DNA of 64,000 nucleotides from Phocaeicola plebeius. Its GTDB lineage: Bacteria; Bacteroidota; Bacteroidia; Bacteroidales; Bacteroidaceae. The translations under genes were made by a program, and so were the position numbers. The stretch's first letter is position 1. Every line of letters begins with the position of its first letter. The notes below the pieces were generated by a model, which was not told where the DNA came from, did not search any database, and saw only the letters and a program-made list of their open reading frames with translations. This document shows positions 1 to 7,131 of the stretch, one piece after another. The stretch lies in the NCBI RefSeq assembly GCF_003437535.1, contig NZ_QSQT01000008.1, forward strand, positions 62,001-126,000, in the 5' to 3' direction.

Positions 1-822
1 CACAGACACACGGCGCAGGGCACTGATGAAGAGCGCACGGTCAATGATGGCACGGTGCGGGTTGTTCTGCGGAATGACAGAGTTATAGTTCGGATAACGT
101 CCTTCAATCAGACGGCAGATCATCTGATAGTTTTCGAGGGTGAACATGGCATTGCGGTCGTCAAAACCAATTTGTACGTCGCCCTGTTCTTTCGGCAGCA
201 GGTTCTTCAGCAGGTTGGCCGGCTTCTTCGGAAGGATGAAGGCAGCTTTCTCTGCTCCCCGTGCGGCATAAGTCTTGCAACGTACCAGCTTATGCCCGTC
301 AGAAGCAACCAGTGTAATGTCTTCTGTGCTGATGTCGAAATAAATACCGTTCATCACCGGACGAAGTTCGTCGTCGGCTGTCGCAAAAATGCTGCGGTTC
401 ACGCCGTTCATCAAGATTTCTGCTCCCATGGTCACCTGTACGGCATTGCTTCCCAACGCCTGTGCCTGCGGGTATTCGTCGGCATTCTGTCCCATCAGAC
501 TGTATTTTCCATTCAGGTATTCCACGGTGATTTCCATGTTGCTGGGTTCGATGTGGAAACTCAGCGGCTGCTCAGGAATCTCTTTCAATGCTTCCAGCAA
601 TGTCTTGGAAGAAACGGCAAAACGGCCGTCGCTGTCCGATTCGTTCACTTCGATGGAAGTAGACAGCGTAGTGTCATTGTCCGAAGCAGTCATAAAGAGT
701 GTACCGTCTCTCAGTTCGAAGAGGAAACAGTCCAGAATAGGTAATGAATTTCTTGAGTTGATTACTCGGCTGATAGCCTGCAAATGACTGAATAAAGCAG
801 TACTTGAAACGATAAACTTCAT
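1..822 (-). CDS. dnaN: DNA polymerase III beta subunit (sliding clamp), 3' end outside window
   Basis: The reverse strand from the ATG at 822 reads without a stop to the left edge, giving 274 residues that begin MKFIVSSTALFSHLQAI and include SLPILDCFLFEL and LVASDGHKLVRC. This is the typical beta-clamp pattern. The clamp encircles DNA as a dimer and holds the replicative polymerase and other repair factors on the template. Family members have about 370 residues, so roughly the C-terminal quarter lies outside the window. The gene diverges from the DUF3127 gene at 999 across a 176-bp spacer. Identity is certain; only completeness is limited by the window edge. Confidence 0.97.
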   Translation of the reverse strand, partial: MKFIVSSTALFSHLQAISRVINSRNSLPILDCFLFELRDGTLFMTASDNDTTLSTSIEVNESDSDGRFAVSSKTLLEALKEIPEQPLSFHIEPSNMEITVEYLNGKYSLMGQNADEYPQAQALGSNAVQVTMGAEILMNGVNRSIFATADDELRPVMNGIYFDISTEDITLVASDGHKLVRCKTYAARGAEKAAFILPKKPANLLKNLLPKEQGDVQIGFDDRNAMFTLENYQMICRLIEGRYPNYNSVIPQNNPHRAIIDRALFISALRRVSV

Positions 823-998
823 AGCTGTTTTTATATTTGTTTTTGTTCTGTTTTTATTATTAAATGCATCTACGGATGCTCTAAACCAATTGCCAAAGTT
901 ACGAAAAGATTGCATACGCCCCACAAAAAAAGGTCTTAAAAATTAGTTTTCTTCTATGGAAAGTCGTAATTTCGTCACCGAATTTAAAAATACTATTT

Positions 999-1370
999 AT
1001 GGAATTAGCAGGAAGAGTGATTGCGGTTCTGGAACCGAAAGGCGGTACATCGCGGAACGGCAACGAATGGAAGGTACAAGAATATGTCATCGAAACACAC
1101 GACCAGTATCCGCGTCGCATGTGCTTTGATGTCTTTGGTGACGACAAAATCAAACAGTTTAATATTCAGGTGGGCGAGGAATTGAACGTATCGTTCGACA
1201 TTGATGCCCGCGAATGGCAAGGACGCTGGTTCAACAGTATCCGTGCATGGAAGGTGGAACGTGTGGGAGCCACTCCTCAGATGCCTCCGGTAGAAGCTCC
1301 ATTCCCTCCGGTAAATGCAGCTCCGGCCGACTTCTCCATGACAGACGAGAAAGACGACCTGCCGTTCTAA
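999..1370 (+). CDS. DUF3127 domain protein (OB-fold-like, possible ssDNA-binding role)
   Basis: A 123-residue protein beginning MELAGRVIAVLEPKGG, with VQEYVIETHDQYPRRMCFDVFG and a WFNSIRAWKVERV strand near residue 85. This is the DUF3127 family, a small Bacteroidetes and phage family with an OB-like beta pattern. The tail (about residues 92-123) is rich in Pro and Ala and ends in an acidic DEKDDLPF, like the acidic tip of single-stranded DNA-binding proteins that recruit partners. The SSB-like role is inference. It diverges from dnaN, and placement beside dnaN fits a replication or repair function. A strong terminator follows directly. Confidence 0.85.
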   Translation: MELAGRVIAVLEPKGGTSRNGNEWKVQEYVIETHDQYPRRMCFDVFGDDKIKQFNIQVGEELNVSFDIDAREWQGRWFNSIRAWKVERVGATPQMPPVEAPFPPVNAAPADFSMTDEKDDLPF

Positions 1371-1387
1371 ATGAATACGGAAATTTG

Positions 1388-1434
1388 AAAGCCTCCTTTG
1401 CTTCTGAAAAGATGAAGTGAAGGAGGTTTTTTAT
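1388..1434 (+). terminator. Intrinsic terminator of the DUF3127 gene
   Basis: GCCTCCTT at 1391 pairs with AAGGAGGT at 1420, extended by CTTC/GAAG, and is followed by TTTTTTATT. It lies about 20 nt after the stop codon. Confidence 0.85.
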
Positions 1435-1453
1435 TGTCCGTTTTCGGCCGTGT

Positions 1454-1590
1454 GCTTGACGGGTTGTCGGGGTTGGCAGGCATTTTTATAAACTATATAT
1501 ACGCGGGGGGTGGGACAACTCTTAAGAGTTATTCCACACCTGTATATAGGAAGTTTGAAAAACCGGTGCCAACCCGTCAACCCGTCAAGC
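1454..1590. repeat. 137-bp nested palindrome with 24-25-bp arms
   Basis: The outer arms are 1454-1478 and the reverse complement of 1567-1590; they differ by one substitution and one extra G. Each arm contains tandem TTGACGGG-like units (TTGACGGG, TTGACGGG or TTGTCGGGG, then TTGGCA). Inside are paired TATATA tracts (about 1494-1501 and 1543-1548) and a perfect centre AACTCTTAAGAGTT at 1517-1530. The whole segment can fold as one long imperfect hairpin. No convincing gene is present between 1371 and 1986; an 82-codon reading frame at 1434-1682 merely runs through this palindrome. Its geometry matches the 29835-29972 structure. Confidence 0.85.
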
Positions 1591-1724
1591 TTTCCGCTGT
1601 TGGTTTATGCTCATTTGGCAGTTTAATGTTTGTAAATCAGGTAAGTATGGTTTTTCTTCCATTCTTCCTTATTATTGCTTGAAGTCTTTGCTTTAAGGCT
1701 TTTCCACACGCTTCTGCTTACTGA

Positions 1725-1756
1725 TTTTACATCTTTTTGCACTTGCGTATCTTTGT
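1725..1756 (+). promoter_or_regulatory. Candidate promoter leading into the 22-bp repeat array
   Basis: TATCTTTG at 1749-1756 matches the Bacteroidetes -7 element TAnnTTTG. TTTT at 1725-1728, 20 nt upstream, is a 3-of-4 match to the -33 TTTG. Transcription would begin about 1763, at the first repeat unit. Confidence 0.45.
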
Positions 1757-1764
1757 GAAAAAAA

Positions 1765-1890
1765 CGCACTTGTGTTTTAGTTTAAACGCACTTACGTTTT
1801 GACTCAAATGCACTTGTGTTTTAGTTTAAACGCACTTGCGTTTTGATTCAAACGCACTTGTGTTTTGGGTTGAATGCACTTGCGTTTTTT
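1765..1890. repeat. Tandem array, six 22-bp units, alternating two variants
   Basis: Units start at 1765, 1787, 1809, 1831, 1853 and 1875 (the last is incomplete). The consensus is yGCACTTGyGTTTT followed by about 8 variable bases. Units 1, 3 and 5 read CACTTGTGTTTT; units 2, 4 and 6 read CACTTACG or CACTTGCGTTTT, so there is a 44-bp higher-order period. At the junctions AAACGC-ACTT-GCGTTT forms small hairpins. There are no unique spacers, so it is not a CRISPR array. It fills part of the 616-bp gene-free stretch before the lipoprotein gene at 1987. Confidence 0.9.
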
Positions 1891-1986
1891 AAAGAGTTGA
1901 GAGTGCTTTTATTTTCTGCAATTGGGGAGGTTTGCAGGGGAATATGTCTGTGTCTTTTTTTAACTTTGTAAAAACCATTGAAAGTT

Positions 1987-2184
1987 ATGAAAACAAAATT
2001 GTTGATTGCCCTGTTCGGCCTGCTTTTGTGTTTGGGCGGAAGCTCTTGTGTGGTGCATCGTCATGCACCTAAGCCACCACATAAGAAGGAGATTCCTCCT
2101 GGCCATGCGAAAAAAATACGTGGTAAAAAATCTGCAAAGTTTGATGCTCCCGGACATCGTAAGCATCTTCCCCCTCAATTTTAA
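1987..2184 (+). CDS. Small basic lipoprotein of the PPGHAKK type
   Basis: A 65-residue product from the ATG at 1987; another ATG three codons upstream (1978) is possible, but the signal peptide starts naturally at MKTKLLIALFGLLLCL. A lipobox GGSSC follows, so a lipidated Cys near residue 21 is predicted. The mature part is His, Pro and Lys rich with IPPGHAKKIRGKKSAKF and APGHRKH, a pattern I know from short Bacteroidetes lipoproteins, some of which databases label quinol oxidase subunit 4 without functional support. The role is unknown. It sits downstream of the repeat array and a long gene-free region. Confidence 0.7.
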   Translation: MKTKLLIALFGLLLCLGGSSCVVHRHAPKPPHKKEIPPGHAKKIRGKKSAKFDAPGHRKHLPPQF

Positions 2185-2300
2185 GGTCATCATATTTCAA
2201 ATCCTATGGAGAATGAGAAATGTAGATTGTTTTTTCTCCTTCTTAATCAGATGTTTCCGCTATCTTGTCATAGGAAGCCGCTATGAAAAACTATGTTCTT

Positions 2301-2348
2301 TAGTTATATTAACTATAAAAATTAGTTTGTCAACTAAAAATTTTAGTT
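2301..2348. promoter_or_regulatory. Three stacked palindromes, likely BlaI-type operator
   Basis: Three TAGTT/AACTA inverted repeats lie directly upstream of the repressor gene: TAGTTA-TAT-TAACTA (2301-2315), TTAGTT-TGTC-AACTAA (2322-2337), and AACTAAAA-A-TTTTAGTT (2332-2348), which overlaps the second. BlaI/MecI dimers bind short dyads and autoregulate, so these are the natural operator. Assignment to the repressor is inference from position. Confidence 0.65.
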
Positions 2349-2374
2349 CTTTGCAGTAACCAATTGAAACGGAT

Positions 2375-2749
2375 ATGAAAACACTTACTGCCAAAGAAGA
2401 AGAAATCATGGGATTTTTCTGGGAGAAAGGTCCGATGTTCGTCAAACAGCTGGTGGAACTTTACGAAGAGCCCCGGCCGCACTTCAATACCCTGTCGACC
2501 ATTGTAAGGGGACTGGAAGAAAAGGGGTACCTGTCGCATACCGCGTTCGGTAATACCTACCAGTATCATGCTATAGTGTCGGAAGAGGAATTCCGGCGGA
2601 AAACTCTGCGTGGGGTCATCTCCAAATATTTCAACAACTCTTTTTTAGGTGCTGTTTCCTCGCTGGTGAAAGAGGAAGACATTTCAGTGGAAGAACTCAA
2701 AGAACTCATCCGTCAGGTGGAAGAGGGGCAGAACGAGAAACCACAATAA
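2375..2749 (+). CDS. BlaI/MecI/CopY-family transcriptional repressor
   Basis: A 124-residue protein with the family's N-terminal winged helix: MKTLTAKEEEIMGFFWEKGP (residues 1-20), then a recognition-helix region HFNTLSTIVRGLEEKGYLSH at about residues 36-55. The C-terminal half (VEELKELIRQVEEG) is the helical dimer arm. Such repressors are normally cleaved by a partner M56 metalloprotease; the gene 13 nt downstream encodes one, so the two form a sensor-repressor pair. Overlapping dyads upstream are the probable autoregulatory operator. The inducing signal cannot be read from sequence, and there is no beta-lactamase nearby. Confidence 0.9.
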   Translation: MKTLTAKEEEIMGFFWEKGPMFVKQLVELYEEPRPHFNTLSTIVRGLEEKGYLSHTAFGNTYQYHAIVSEEEFRRKTLRGVISKYFNNSFLGAVSSLVKEEDISVEELKELIRQVEEGQNEKPQ

Positions 2750-2762
2750 AACACGTCTGCCT

Positions 2763-4688
2763 ATGGGAACCTTTTTAGTCTATATACTCAAGTCGGCTGT
2801 CTGCCTGGCGATGTTCTATCTGTTCTATCGCCTGCTGCTCAGCAAAGAAACTTTCCACCGTTTTAACCGGATGGCTTTGCTGGGAGTGATGCTGCTCTCG
2901 TGTCTGCTGCCTTTGGTAAAGGTGACGGTGGAACAGGCTTCGCCGGTAAATGCACAAGTGATGTCGATGGAAGACTTGCTGCTGATGTACCAATGGAATA
3001 GCGAAGCGGTGGTGGAAGAGGGAAGTCGTCCGTTCCACTGGCAGGAAGGGCTGGTGTTAGTCTATTTTGTGGGGTTGTTTTTTGTCATCGTCCGTCACCT
3101 CTGGTCGCTGGGACGCATGCTTTATCTCATTCGTCACAGCCGGTGTGAAAGGTTGGACAATGGTATCCGCTTGGTAGTCCACCGTCGCAAACTGGCTCCT
3201 TTCAGCTGGATGCGCTACATCGTGATTTCGGAAACGGACCTGAAGGAAAGCGGACATCACATTCTGGTGCACGAAATGGCTCACATCCATCACCGTCACT
3301 CATGGGATTTGTTGCTGACCGAAGCCTGTGCCTGGCTGCAATGGTTCAATCCGGCCATCTGGCTGCTCAAACAGGAGTTGCAGAACATTCATGAATACGA
3401 AGCCGACGAAGAAGTGCTCCGTCAGGGAATCAACGCGAAAGAATATCAAATGCTATTAATAAAAAAAGCCGTTGGCGCAAGGCTCTACTCTATTGCCAAC
3501 AGCTTTAATCACAGTTCACTTAAAAAACGTATCACTATGATGATTCGAAAAAAATCCAATCCGTGGGCACGTGCCAAGTACCTTTATGTACTTCCGTTAG
3601 CAGCCGTTACCGTAGCTGCTTTTGCCCGTCCTGAAATCTCCAAACCTCTCGATGAGATTTCAAGTGTCAAAGTTAATGATTTATCGGCAGTTCTGGAAAC
3701 GTATGCCGATAAAAATGTGTCGAACCCTGCCGAAAAGACCAAACTGAAGATGAAGGTGGTGGATGAGGAGGGAAAACCCATTATCGCGGCAACTGTACTT
3801 GTGGCGAATACGACCAACGGTACCCTTACCGACGAAAACGGTAATTTCACGCTGGAAGTCGGCAGCGACCAAAGCATCCAGGTGGCCTACATCGGTATGA
3901 GTACGGTTACCATGTCGGTCAAAGACTGTCTGAAGAAAGCCGACCAGACAATTGTCTTGACTGAAAGCGACACAAAGAAATATGTGAAGGTGGTAGCATC
4001 TGCTCCGCAAACTGTGGTGTCGGACGACCAGACGTTTAGCGTAGTGGAGCAGATGCCCGAATATCCGGGCGGTATGCGTGCTGGTCTGGAATTTATGGCA
4101 CGCAATCTCAGGTATCCTACAAAGGCACGGGAAGCCGGTAAGCAGGGGCGTGTCATCGTGCAGTTTGTGGTAAGGAAAGACGGTTCACTGAGCGATTTCA
4201 AGGTGCTCTGTCCGGTCGACCCGTGGTTGGATGCAGAAGCTATCCGCGTAATCAGCACCATGCCGAAATGGAAGCCGGGTATGCAGGACGGAAAGCCGGT
4301 CAGCGTGAAATTTACTCTCCCGGTGACTTTCATGCTGGAGGGAACCAACAACAAGCCGAAGTCAGGCGACAATGATGTCGTAGTAGTGGGGTATGGAGTC
4401 CAGAAAAGCGAGGAATCAGTAGATGTGCCTACTATTAAACTCCATAATCCTATGGATGAATTGTCCATTACAGGAGATTTCAAAATAGATTCAGTGGGTA
4501 GTTCCAAAGCCTCCGGAGTGTCTCCGCTTGTCATTATGGACGGGCTGGAAGTGTCTGACGATGTGATAAAGAAGCTCAATCCGAACAAGATACAATCCGT
4601 CAGTGTGCTGAAGAATGAAGCCGCTACCGCAAAATATGGTAAGAAAGGAAAATTTGGCGTAATTCTTATTACTACCAAGAGGGAGTAA
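2763..4688 (+). CDS. M56 (BlaR1-like) membrane metalloprotease fused to CarboxypepD, TonB C-terminal and plug-like domains
   Basis: 641 residues. Membrane segments lie near residues 5-25, 35-55 and 95-115. The zinc site is HEMAH at 170-174, with HEYEADEEVL at 210-219 supplying the third ligand. Another hydrophobic segment (about 275-290) is followed by a CarboxypepD_reg-like repeat (about 325-385), a TonB C-terminal domain (MPEYPGGMRAGLEFM through about 528), and a tail with VVVVGYGVQ, PLVIMDG and ILITTK, mimicking the plug start of SusC proteins. It is presumed to sense an envelope signal and cleave the BlaI-type partner encoded 13 nt upstream. The TonB and plug modules suggest contact with TonB-dependent transport; that is inference. 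Confidence 0.88.
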   Translation: MGTFLVYILKSAVCLAMFYLFYRLLLSKETFHRFNRMALLGVMLLSCLLPLVKVTVEQASPVNAQVMSMEDLLLMYQWNSEAVVEEGSRPFHWQEGLVLVYFVGLFFVIVRHLWSLGRMLYLIRHSRCERLDNGIRLVVHRRKLAPFSWMRYIVISETDLKESGHHILVHEMAHIHHRHSWDLLLTEACAWLQWFNPAIWLLKQELQNIHEYEADEEVLRQGINAKEYQMLLIKKAVGARLYSIANSFNHSSLKKRITMMIRKKSNPWARAKYLYVLPLAAVTVAAFARPEISKPLDEISSVKVNDLSAVLETYADKNVSNPAEKTKLKMKVVDEEGKPIIAATVLVANTTNGTLTDENGNFTLEVGSDQSIQVAYIGMSTVTMSVKDCLKKADQTIVLTESDTKKYVKVVASAPQTVVSDDQTFSVVEQMPEYPGGMRAGLEFMARNLRYPTKAREAGKQGRVIVQFVVRKDGSLSDFKVLCPVDPWLDAEAIRVISTMPKWKPGMQDGKPVSVKFTLPVTFMLEGTNNKPKSGDNDVVVVGYGVQKSEESVDVPTIKLHNPMDELSITGDFKIDSVGSSKASGVSPLVIMDGLEVSDDVIKKLNPNKIQSVSVLKNEAATAKYGKKGKFGVILITTKRE

Positions 4689-4807
4689 GACTATAGAGCA
4701 AAAATGGCAATAAAAGTATAAGTTTAAAGATTAATTTTTTCAAGAGCTGTAACTTGTATGGGCGAAGGCGAATAGTCGGCATGTTATAGTAAAAAACATG
4801 ATATGGG

Positions 4808-4855
4808 CCTATTGGTGGAATTTATAACGTATATTTAATTCTGCCAATAGGTCTC
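4808..4855 (+). terminator. Hairpin terminator within a 506-bp AT-rich intergenic stretch
   Basis: CCTATTGGTGGAATT (4808) pairs with AATTCTGCCAATAGG (to 4851) and is followed by TCTCTTATTTTG. The rest of 4689-5194 is AT-rich, with no reading frame I can support; it presumably holds the promoter of the sigma-factor gene. Confidence 0.7.
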
Positions 4856-5194
4856 TTATTTTGTAATGCTGTCTGTTCTATGCTTTTGTTCAACCTAACA
4901 TGATATTTTTGTCAGATATTGATTGTTTCAGACAGATTTAATTGAACTTTAGTGTTTACAATAACTTATTTAAATTGCCAGCTGTTTGTTTGCATATCTT
5001 GATGAATTTTACGAATATTGCATATAATTTGTATATACGATATTGTTTGTTAAAGTTTGAATAGCTTTAATCTACTGAATATCAATATTTGTGGACTTTT
5101 TTGCATATAGATATTTTACAATTTTAATTCTGCTGGCATGATTCTATATTTAGGCTCGAATTAAAAAACAACTTAATCTGGTACAAACATAGGT

Positions 5195-5752
5195 ATGGAA
5201 AACGAAAAAGAAATATTGCTCAGATTGTCAGAAGGTGATGAAAAGGCTTTCAGGCATATCTTCCGTACATATTATTCAAAAGTCAAATCCTTTTCATATG
5301 GTTTTTTAAAAGACAGAGACGAGGCAGAAGAACTTACTCAAATGATTTTCATAAAACTGTGGGAAAAGAAAGAAGCTTTTGCTTCTGTCAATAATTTTGA
5401 TTCTTATATGTTTACCTTATCAAAATATACTATATTCAATTATATAGAAGCTCGTCATATTATTCCTGTAGAGATAGATGATGTGCCAGATGTTAGTGAT
5501 ACAACCACTCCTTATGATGAAATAGTGGCGAATGATTTAAAACTGCTTGTAGACTTGACAGTAAGTGAAATGCCTCCACAGCGTAAACAAATATTTCATT
5601 TGAGCCGTCAAGAAGGTTTGACAAACGATGAAATTGCTGTGAAGTTGGGAATACAGAAAAAAACTGTAGAGAATCATCTTAATTTGGCATTGAAAGAATT
5701 AAGGAATGTTATTGGTTTTATCGTTATAACATATATAATGTTAATGGAGTAG
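5195..5752 (+). CDS. ECF RNA polymerase sigma factor (Bacteroidetes FecI-like)
   Basis: 185 residues with sigma region 2 at about residues 15-80 (AFRHIFRTYYSKVKSFSYGF, DEAEELTQMIFIKLWEKKE) and region 4 at about 125-175 (MPPQRKQIFHLSRQEGLTND, then a helix-turn-helix with IQKKTVENHL). There is no region 1 or 3, as in ECF sigmas. It is followed 55 nt later by a FecR-type anti-sigma and then a SusC carrying an STN domain, the standard trans-envelope cascade in which a substrate-loaded receptor frees the sigma to transcribe the transporter operon. The target is therefore most likely the adjacent susC-led operon. Confidence 0.93.
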   Translation: MENEKEILLRLSEGDEKAFRHIFRTYYSKVKSFSYGFLKDRDEAEELTQMIFIKLWEKKEAFASVNNFDSYMFTLSKYTIFNYIEARHIIPVEIDDVPDVSDTTTPYDEIVANDLKLLVDLTVSEMPPQRKQIFHLSRQEGLTNDEIAVKLGIQKKTVENHLNLALKELRNVIGFIVITYIMLME

Positions 5753-5807
5753 GGGTAACATAGAGTTTGTCTGTCTAAAATGAGAAAGAAGTATATAAAG
5801 ATAAATT

Positions 5808-6809
5808 ATGAGTTATATAAAACAAATACTTGATTATTTTTTTAAGCACGATATCCCGGAAAACTTGAAATCACGTGTATATCAAAGACTTTCTAATCCA
5901 CGTGATGATTCTGAAAGGGATAAAGCGTTGAAACAGTTGTGGGATGAAATAGATATGGATACGTCTGAAGACTGGGAAGTGTCGTATAATCGGATTGAAT
6001 CTGTAATGCATAAGAAAAGCAATAAGAATGCTCGTCTTCACTCTATTCAATATTGGGTTAGAATTGCTGCTGTATGGCTGATACCATTTATAATGATGTG
6101 TACTTCAGGATATTTTTTTATAAGCAGTATTAATTCTGATGAAGTTGGTGAACCTGAAATATCGTATGTTCAGTATTATGCCGAATTGGGCAGACGAGAG
6201 CAGGTAACATTGCCAGATGGAAGTAAAGTCTGGCTTAATTCTGGTAGTACACTTATATACCCTTCTACTTTTACCATGGCTGAAAGAGGAGTATATCTTA
6301 ATGGGGAGGGATTTTTTGAGGTGACAAAAGATGCAGAGCATCCGTTTGTTGTAAATACACGTTTCCTCAAAATGCGAGTACTAGGTACTACATTTAATGT
6401 ATCGGCCTACCCTGATGATAAGCAAGTCAAAACTACCCTTGAAACAGGGGCCTTGAAAGTAAGTCTTCTGAATGATACTACTATATCATATTATTTGAAA
6501 CCTGATGATCAGCTGGTTTATATTCCTTCTACAAATAAAGTGGAATGTGTCAAAGTAAAAGCATCTGATTATTCCGATTGGCGTATGGGAGGCTTGTTCT
6601 TTAATAATACAGACTTTGAATATGCGATGCAGATTATCGAAAGGACATACGGGGTAAAAGTGCATATACGTACTTCCGTATATAACAAGCAGAAAATATA
6701 CGTACACTACAATAAGCACGAATCTCTTGAAGATGTATTCCATATTCTTAAGCTAATGATTCCGGAACTTGATTATAGAATTTCAGGTAAAGAAGTTTAT
6801 ATTGAATGA
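5808..6809 (+). CDS. FecR-family anti-sigma factor
   Basis: 333 residues. A cytoplasmic N-terminal part (about 1-80) binds the sigma factor. One transmembrane segment (VRIAAVWLIPFIMMCTSGYF, about residues 83-106) leads to a periplasmic FecR domain with REQVTLPDGSKVWLNSGSTL and FEVTKDAEHPFVVNT, and a C-terminal DUF4974-type domain (about 260-333; GGLFFNNTDFEYAMQIIERT). It is encoded with the upstream ECF sigma. It is expected to receive a signal from the STN domain of the following SusC protein and release the sigma. All domains are present and uninterrupted. Confidence 0.93.
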   Translation: MSYIKQILDYFFKHDIPENLKSRVYQRLSNPRDDSERDKALKQLWDEIDMDTSEDWEVSYNRIESVMHKKSNKNARLHSIQYWVRIAAVWLIPFIMMCTSGYFFISSINSDEVGEPEISYVQYYAELGRREQVTLPDGSKVWLNSGSTLIYPSTFTMAERGVYLNGEGFFEVTKDAEHPFVVNTRFLKMRVLGTTFNVSAYPDDKQVKTTLETGALKVSLLNDTTISYYLKPDDQLVYIPSTNKVECVKVKASDYSDWRMGGLFFNNTDFEYAMQIIERTYGVKVHIRTSVYNKQKIYVHYNKHESLEDVFHILKLMIPELDYRISGKEVYIE

Positions 6810-6985
6810 AAAACATTGATATTTTGTATTATAAGAATATTATCGACTTTTATCTGAATGGTAATTTAAAGTGTAACTATTATTATAGGTGATACATTGA
6901 ATTTCTTTGATGTCTATTTGGGGTAAGATAAAGCATTCTTGCTCTTAGTGAAAAAATAGATTGAATTTAGGACCTTAAAAACAAT

Positions 6986-7034
6986 AAAGGTGTACGGGAG
7001 TGTATATGGATTCTACTTCTGTACACCTTTAACT
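6986..7034 (+). terminator. Terminator closing the sigma/anti-sigma unit
   Basis: AAAGGTGTAC (6986) and GTACACCTTT (to 7030) are perfect arms followed by AACTTTT. The remaining 6810-7131 spacer is AT-rich and must contain the susC promoter; I see no gene in it. Confidence 0.8.
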
Positions 7035-7131
7035 TTTATTAATACAAATTCATTGGGTGTACTATGCATTTACATTGTCTTCCTTATGTACGTACAAAAC
7101 AGATGTATTAAATTATTTAATCTAATATGAG

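Noticed and set aside
1434..1682. 82-codon frame in the gene-poor region
   Set aside because: It spans the 137-bp palindrome and begins inside a terminator; no domain or ribosome site.
1765..1890. Possible CRISPR array
   Set aside because: Units are contiguous 22-bp repeats without unique spacers, and there are no cas genes in the window. The same applies to 51317-51404.
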